Source: Sergeia podlipaevii
Lineage: Eukaryota > Euglenozoa > Kinetoplastea > Trypanosomatida > Trypanosomatidae
DNA length: 45,429 nucleotides
Reading direction: 5' to 3'
Assembly (NCBI GenBank): GCA_030849805.1
Contig: JASANZ010002101.1
Location: 1 to 45,429, forward strand
In this document: one piece after another, positions 40,183 to 45,429 of the stretch
Layout: each line of letters opens with the position of its first letter
How positions within the stretch are numbered: position 1 is the stretch's first letter
Translations under genes and position numbers: made by a program
The notes under the pieces: model-generated
What the model was told of the DNA's origin: nothing
Database searches by the model: none
What the model saw: only the letters and a program-made list of their open reading frames with translations

Positions 40183-43100
40183 CTAGAGCGCAAGGAAGGG
40201 GTGGCTAAGTAGTGCCTCTGTGCTGCTTCGGTCCTCGGGGCGGATGCGCAGACACTGCGTGACAAAATCATCTAGTGCCACAAACTGGCGCATGCGGCGA
40301 CGCTCCTGCCGCTGCTGCCGCTGCTGTTGTTCCTTTGGTTTGTGCGCAGAGGATAAAGTCTCGTCCTTCGCACCGCCCATCGCATGTGCCCCCTCCAGCA
40401 TCGCCGTGTCTGGGGTGTGGAAGAGGGGGAAACTTGGGGCTGGGGAGTCCTCCACATGCCTTCGCTGCCTCTGCGGCTCCACAGGCACTTCCACTGCCGT
40501 GATGGCGGACTGCCTACGCGCGGCTGCTGCTGTGGCCGAGGCTGCTACCATGTCGTGCCGCTCCTCCTCCTCAACGACATCATCGTCGTCGTTTTCGCTA
40601 CCGCCATCACGTGCCAGCCATTCCTGAGCCTCCGCCGCCCACGCGGTCATCAAAGGCGGCAGCGGGAGATCGCTTCTCGCAGAGCCAATCCTAAACAGCA
40701 CGCGCAGCTTATCCCGCGCTACATGCCGCCATGGCGCGCACCCGCTGGCCATCTCCATCACGACACAGCCGAGCGACCACACATCCGCTGGAGCCCCGAT
40801 CTTCTCTCGCTCAAAACGAATCATCTCTGGCGCCATGTACAAGGCAGTCCCTCGCAGCTCAGTGACTGCCTCGTGATCGACAAGCACCGGGTACGGCACC
40901 TCGGCTGCCTCGTCTGCTTCCTCAACCGCTTCTTCTTCTTCTCCTACACATCCCGCCCTATTCCTTAGCGTGTCCACATCTCCACTACGATCCCTTCTCG
41001 GTCTCGGTGAGAGCTGCATACGCATTGCACAGCCAAGATCCGCCAGTCTGCACTCCTCGCTACCTGTGAGGAGCACGTTGGCGGTCTTCACGTCAAGATG
41101 AGCATAGGCGTGGCTGTGCATGAAGTGCAAACCCAGGAGGATCTGCAGTGTAAAGCGCTGTACCTCGTCGATGGAGAGCGGAGGCATTTGAGGTCGCATG
41201 GCGTCGCTCAACGTCATAGACATTGCCGTCGTCGTCGTCGCCGCCGCCGTGGTTAAGGATGCGGTTGAAGAGGAAATGTGGGAAGTGTTTGTGTCGGTGA
41301 CGGTCTTGCTAGAAGCAAAGGATGGGGTAGAGCTGTCATGTCGTACGTAGCGCCGCGCTGCGTCGTCCTCCAGGGTCGGATGTGCCGCCTGGAACAGTGA
41401 CTGCTGCTGTTGTTGTTGTTGCTGATGTTCCTTCCGTGAAGTGGTGGAGTGTGACGCTCCATCAACAGAGGAGGAGAATAGAGGCTGATCCAAGACGGCA
41501 GTACCATTATCACTGGTGCACGCCCCGCTGCTGTGCATCGGTGGCACTGGTGATGGTGGCGCTGCAGCAGCAGCAGCAATAACTGAACCGCTATAACCGC
41601 CCGCGCTGACGCTAGTGTCAGCCGCAACCACACCAGCTGGAGCATCGCTGCCCTCACCCATCGCAGTCGCCCACATTGCTGCATCGTGGCTGAAGCCCTG
41701 CGCCATGTAGTCGAGCAATGACCCATGAGCGCAGTACTCCAAGTACATCAGCACAGAGTGGCCTCGCTTCTCCGCCCCGTGGAAGCCAACAATCCACTTC
41801 ATATCATGTCGCGCTGCCACGGTAAGGACTTGGAGCTCCAACTCTAGCTGCTTCAAGCGCTGGCGCAGCTTGGTATCTTTAGCGTCAAACACAATCTGCT
41901 TTGCGGCCAGTACCTGCCCCGTTTCCTTGTTGAGGCATTCATAGACCTTGCCGCATGCACCGCCACCAAGAAAGGCTCCGATGACCATCTCGCCACGTCG
42001 TCCCGCAACACCTTGAAGACGAGGACCATTTATAGGTTCTGTAGGGGGTAACGGAGCACCGAAGCCACTCGAGTCCATCGCAGCGAACTCATCTTCCTTC
42101 TCTTGCTGACGGCGCTGCAGTGCTCGGGGTGTAACGGTGGTGCTGCTTGCATTGCCGTTGTATGCACTTCGGCAATCATCTGCCTGACATTCGCAACTCG
42201 CGCCACCAGCGTCAGCAGACGCCGCTTCTGCTGGGGACACTCTCTGTTGTGACAGCGTCGTCTCTGATGTACTTCTCACTGCCGCTGCCAACGCACGCCT
42301 CGTGAGTCCGCTGCTACTTAGTGCGCCAGATCTCTCCTGTTGCTGCTGCTGGTGACGAAGAGCATCGTAAGCCGACCAGTGGTTCACCGTTTGTGCACAG
42401 TACACGCAATCACTTACCGTACCGGACGCGCACGACATAGGCCTCTCCGCTGCTGCTACTTTTGCTGCTTGAGCGCCAGTGGATGATAAAGATGACTGGG
42501 GCACGACTGTTGTTCCTGTTGCTGCTGTAGGTTGAGACTTCTTCTGTCTAGGCGGCAGTGTGAGGGGCGGCAGTGCACGCGCATCGATTGTGCGAGATGA
42601 GCCTGTAGCAGTATCGTGATATGTCAAGGAGATTGAATATGCTTCTGAGCCGTCCTTGTGCTGCACACGCAGATCGTCCACGCGGCGATCCTGTGAGTTC
42701 ATGTTGACGCTCTTCCCTACAGGTGGCATTGCTGCTGTTGCTGTTGCCCCTCCTCCCCTCGTTACTGAGGAGCACCGTGGCGATGTAAGGGCGAAAGCCT
42801 TCGAAGACGGTGGCTTCCCAACCAGAAGCGACGCTGCCAATGATGGCGGTGATGCGCGAGGTGAAGGCACCGCCACTCTCGCTGCCACCGCCGTCGTCTG
42901 CGACACATAAGTATTCTTGCCAATTTCTAACGCCGAGCTGTTGCGTGAGAGCAGCGCTGCCGTGAAGACATCCTCTCGTGGAGGTTGACGGTTAACTGGG
43001 GAGCCCACACTTCTGCTTCGTGGGTTGTACTTGCCGTCTGCGCGCTGATGGTGGTGATGACGATGATGATGACGCGGGTTGCTTCCTCTGACATCTCCCT

Positions 43101-44871
43101 CGGCTTCCACATCTGCCGCAGTCGCAGCCGCAGCCTTAGCATCGAGACTAACGCCACTACTCTCATGATTGGCATCTGCAGCTGCCGTGCCCGCCTCCAC
43201 CTCCATCGACGTGAGCTTGGCGAGGCGACTGTTTGTCACCTCTGCAGTGATGTCTGACACCACCTCGCCTCGTTGATGGTGATGGTTGCTATAAATATTG
43301 GTGTAGTAGTAGAACCTTTCTCGCTCTGTGCCATCGCTGTCGTTAGGCAGTGGTGAAAGCAGCGCTTGAGTGCAGCGCCACTGCTGTGAGCGTCGCAGCT
43401 CGAGCAGCTGCAGCTGCTGAGCCACCGTCACCTGTTTCCTACCGTTTGTTGGGGCTGAGGAAGATCCAGACGATAAGAACAGCTGCTGATGCTGGTTACA
43501 GCTAAAAGACGTACTAGAAGGAGTAGTGCCCATCGCTGCTGAGGCTGCGGTCCCGCTGGCAGTACGTGGCCCTTCTGGGGTTCTTTTTTCTAAAGACGGG
43601 GCAGGGACCACCTCCCCATAATTGCTATTTGCGCCAGGCGAGACACTTAAGGAAAGGGGAAGCGAAGAAGAAAGAGGCACTAGTAGTGCGGTAGCTGATA
43701 GAGCAGTTTGACAGTCGCTTCTCTGTGCGTCGTCATCATCGTCATCGATCATGCTAGAAGTAGTCGTGGCGATAGAGCCGCTGCAACTCGATCCGGCGCG
43801 GTCCAGTGAACGAGCCCCTGCCACGACAGCAGCGTTGTTTGTGTTATTGACAAGATGAGTGATGGTGCTCTGCAGAGAAACCCTTTTACGCTCGCTACGC
43901 GCTGTCGTCCCCAGTCCTCTTCCTCCCATGACGATTTGTGGAGCTGCTGCTGCTGCTGCTGACCCCGCCGACATCCCTGGCATAGATGCAGTTACCGGCA
44001 CGATGGCGGCCTGAGAAGCCGTTGCCAGTGTCAGCGCCAGAGAGGGAGGGGTCGCCGAAGAATTGACAGTAGATGGTGACTTGGTGGCTGCTTGAGCAGG
44101 TGCAAAGGACGAGAAGAGAAGTTGCGGGAATGCAGGCAATGGCTGGGGCTGCTGACTATTCCCGCTGAACCCCCTACTAGTGCCTATGGGGCGAGAGGAG
44201 CACGCCTGCTCGTTGCCATGGTGGCGGCAACAGTACTGAGTGCCGCCACCAACTACCACCAAATCGTTGTCACTCGCGGCTTGCGAACACATGACATCGC
44301 CACCTGTGGTCACGGTTGTCGCACGCACATTAGTCGCGGCCGACTTTGTACTGCTCGCAGCAGCACCATCTAAGCCTGCCCTTTCGATGCTGCTGCTAAT
44401 GGTATCCACAGCATCACGCCTCTCACGCCTAGTCCCCCCCTCTCCGTCTGAGCGTAGAAGACCATACACACGTTTCCATCCATGCGACCCACCAGGCAAG
44501 CCGCTTTGTTCATATATGCCAATGTCCTCCGGAGCAGCTCTCAGGAACCCCAGTTTCTGTCGCGTCTTCGCCGTCGTCGTCGTCGTCGTCGCATTGCTAC
44601 GGTCGTCGCTGCTGCTACCGCGTCCCTTCATCCGTGTCACTTTATATGCACGCCACACAAGCGCCGCCGCTGTAGTGATGCCCGCCACAGCAGCGGCAGC
44701 CCGTAGTAAGTTCGTGTGACTACTAGATGAAGAGCAGCGGTTTTGGCTATTGATCGTGCTACTAGGACCACTAGTTCTGCTGCTGCTGCTGCTCACAACA
44801 CTCGCTGCTGCTGATGTACCCGCCGCCCTACCACTACTTTGAGACGAGGGTGATGGCAGCGACGAGAGCAT
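40183..44871 (-). CDS. MAP3K (STE11)-like protein kinase with N-terminal hydrophobic segment
   Basis: A 1562-residue protein with the kinase domain at about 962-1562. The Gly loop is LGGGACGKVYE, the ATP-site Lys is K991 (AAKQIVF), and a STE11-like LEYCAHGSLLDYM follows. The catalytic loop reads HLD (1258-1260) in place of HRD, the Mg-binding motif is DLG (1278-1280) in place of DFG, and GTALYMAPE has its Pro at 1348. DVWSLGCVVMEMASGCAPW closes the MAP3K-like signature. Three insertions break the domain: about 1060-1225 (Ser/Gln-rich, with eight Gln), within the activation segment (acidic, about 1300-1335), and about 1420-1527. Key catalytic Lys and Asp residues remain, so activity is likely. 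Residues 55-74 (LLRAAAAVAGITTAAALVW) could be a membrane helix, flanked by basic residues on the C-terminal side. The rest of the first 950 residues is disordered. Substrate and pathway are unknown. Confidence 0.87.
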   Translation of the reverse strand: MLSSLPSPSSQSSGRAAGTSAAASVVSSSSSRTSGPSSTINSQNRCSSSSSHTNLLRAAAAVAGITTAAALVWRAYKVTRMKGRGSSSDDRSNATTTTTTAKTRQKLGFLRAAPEDIGIYEQSGLPGGSHGWKRVYGLLRSDGEGGTRRERRDAVDTISSSIERAGLDGAAASSTKSAATNVRATTVTTGGDVMCSQAASDNDLVVVGGGTQYCCRHHGNEQACSSRPIGTSRGFSGNSQQPQPLPAFPQLLFSSFAPAQAATKSPSTVNSSATPPSLALTLATASQAAIVPVTASMPGMSAGSAAAAAAPQIVMGGRGLGTTARSERKRVSLQSTITHLVNNTNNAAVVAGARSLDRAGSSCSGSIATTTSSMIDDDDDDAQRSDCQTALSATALLVPLSSSLPLSLSVSPGANSNYGEVVPAPSLEKRTPEGPRTASGTAASAAMGTTPSSTSFSCNQHQQLFLSSGSSSAPTNGRKQVTVAQQLQLLELRRSQQWRCTQALLSPLPNDSDGTERERFYYYTNIYSNHHHQRGEVVSDITAEVTNSRLAKLTSMEVEAGTAAADANHESSGVSLDAKAAAATAADVEAEGDVRGSNPRHHHRHHHHQRADGKYNPRSRSVGSPVNRQPPREDVFTAALLSRNSSALEIGKNTYVSQTTAVAARVAVPSPRASPPSLAASLLVGKPPSSKAFALTSPRCSSVTRGGGATATAAMPPVGKSVNMNSQDRRVDDLRVQHKDGSEAYSISLTYHDTATGSSRTIDARALPPLTLPPRQKKSQPTAATGTTVVPQSSLSSTGAQAAKVAAAERPMSCASGTVSDCVYCAQTVNHWSAYDALRHQQQQQERSGALSSSGLTRRALAAAVRSTSETTLSQQRVSPAEAASADAGGASCECQADDCRSAYNGNASSTTVTPRALQRRQQEKEDEFAAMDSSGFGAPLPPTEPINGPRLQGVAGRRGEMVIGAFLGGGACGKVYECLNKETGQVLAAKQIVFDAKDTKLRQRLKQLELELQVLTVAARHDMKWIVGFHGAEKRGHSVLMYLEYCAHGSLLDYMAQGFSHDAAMWATAMGEGSDAPAGVVAADTSVSAGGYSGSVIAAAAAAPPSPVPPMHSSGACTSDNGTAVLDQPLFSSSVDGASHSTTSRKEHQQQQQQQQSLFQAAHPTLEDDAARRYVRHDSSTPSFASSKTVTDTNTSHISSSTASLTTAAATTTTAMSMTLSDAMRPQMPPLSIDEVQRFTLQILLGLHFMHSHAYAHLDVKTANVLLTGSEECRLADLGCAMRMQLSPRPRRDRSGDVDTLRNRAGCVGEEEEAVEEADEAAEVPYPVLVDHEAVTELRGTALYMAPEMIRFEREKIGAPADVWSLGCVVMEMASGCAPWRHVARDKLRVLFRIGSARSDLPLPPLMTAWAAEAQEWLARDGGSENDDDDVVEEEERHDMVAASATAAAARRQSAITAVEVPVEPQRQRRHVEDSPAPSFPLFHTPDTAMLEGAHAMGGAKDETLSSAHKPKEQQQRQQRQERRRMRQFVALDDFVTQCLRIRPEDRSSTEALLSHPFLAL

Positions 44872-44958
44872 TGATAATATTTATAGAGAGAGAGAGAGAT
44901 TTAAAAATTGGTGCTTCTGAGACTTTTGTTATCCCCCTTTACTTTCTCTCTTTTCCTC

Positions 44959-45015
44959 TCACTCAGTTTTCAATTGATTACAGTCGTGCTTTCTTTCTTT
45001 CTCGTTTAATACCAT
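44959..45015 (-). other. Possible upstream ORF in kinase leader
   Basis: If the acceptor at 45161-45160 or 45035-45034 is used, the leader contains an ATG at 45015 that opens an 18-codon frame ending in TGA at 44961-44959, 87 bases before the kinase start. It could lower translation of the kinase. If splicing occurs at the weaker AG at 45002-45001 this ATG would be removed. Confidence 0.35.
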
Positions 45016-45159
45016 AAAAAAATGCCAGCGCTCCTGTAAAAACGACGCAAACAATAATAAAAAAAGTAAAATACCACCTCACACAGCCCTCTCGATCAAA
45101 CACCAAACTGAATTACAAGGCGCGCTTCCCTCCTCTCTCTCCTCCTCCTCCTTTTCTAC

Positions 45160-45174
45160 CTAAAAAAAAAGAGA
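45160..45174 (-). promoter_or_regulatory. Polypyrimidine tract and AG, candidate acceptor of kinase gene
   Basis: A TCTC plus T run on the minus strand (45174-45162) runs directly into AG at 45161-45160. It is the most canonical acceptor upstream of the kinase and would give a 288-base leader. Confidence 0.45.
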
Positions 45175-45253
45175 CGCGTGTGTGTCTCTCTTTGCTAATC
45201 AGCAACAAAAAAAGAAAAAAAAAAAAACTAATGCCCAATTATAATAGCAATAG

Positions 45254-45278
45254 TAATAATAATAATAATAATAATAAT
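45254..45278. repeat. AAT trinucleotide microsatellite
   Basis: A pure TAA/AAT run of 25 bases in spacer. Confidence 0.9.
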
Positions 45279-45429
45279 GGCAGCTGAGGTAAGAAAAAGG
45301 CAAAAAAGGGAAAGTGAAACGAACACCGACAATAAAAAATTATCTTCAGAAACAGTTTAAGAAAAAATGTAAGAACAAGAAAAGACGGGTGAGCCCGATA
45401 GTAAGTGAAACTAGATATAAGATGCTAAG

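Larger units (their letters stand above)
44872..45429 (-). other. Spacer upstream of the kinase gene
   Basis: No gene supported. It holds the kinase leader, several pyrimidine tracts with AG on the minus strand (45161-45160 and 45035-45034 are the clearest), a CT run just before the start codon, an AAT repeat at 45254-45278 and probably the 3' UTR of the next gene outside the window. Confidence 0.55.

Overview
The window looks like part of a chromosome from a kinetoplastid flagellate, most likely a trypanosomatid. All eight supported protein genes lie on the minus strand, none needs an intron, and they are separated by AT-rich, microsatellite-laden spacers. On the coding strand most starts are preceded by a polypyrimidine tract followed by an AG, the layout expected for spliced-leader trans-splicing within a polycistronic unit. 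The species cannot be named from the sequence. Many proteins are swollen by low-complexity inserts (Asn, Gln, Ser, Ala, Gly, Asp runs), which makes several of them much longer than their relatives elsewhere. No rRNA, tRNA, CRISPR, insertion sequence or viral gene was recognised.

In transcription order (right to left) the genes are: a MAP3K-like protein kinase with a possible N-terminal membrane anchor (44871-40183); a TRF4-type non-canonical poly(A) polymerase (39433-37094); a centrin (36535-35984); an unrecognised low-complexity basic protein (35332-31628); a very long Vps18 homologue with a C-terminal split RING (30457-22097); an importin-4/Kap123-like karyopherin beta (21717-18061); a giant 4660-residue WD40-repeat protein with an EF-hand-like loop (16501-2519); a small protein phosphatase 1 inhibitor-3 (PPP1R11/Ypi1) homologue (1629-1177); and the N-terminus of a small membrane protein cut by the window edge (133-1).

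The neighbours do not form one pathway, as is usual for kinetoplastid gene arrays. They cover signalling (kinase, PP1 inhibitor), nuclear RNA polyadenylation, nuclear import, endolysosomal tethering and centriole or flagellum biology. Expression would be set mainly after transcription, through the leaders and 3' UTRs in the spacers.

Polypyrimidine tracts helped settle several starts. For the giant gene and the karyopherin, the longest open frames run upstream through the splice tract, so the true start is an internal Met just downstream of it. Points worth a second look are the kinase's altered catalytic motifs (HLD, DLG) and three large insertions, the insertion inside EF-hand 2 of the centrin, the oversized Vps18, the giant WD40 protein with a recurring RPxSA-type motif, and a stem-loop in the likely leader of the PP1 inhibitor gene.
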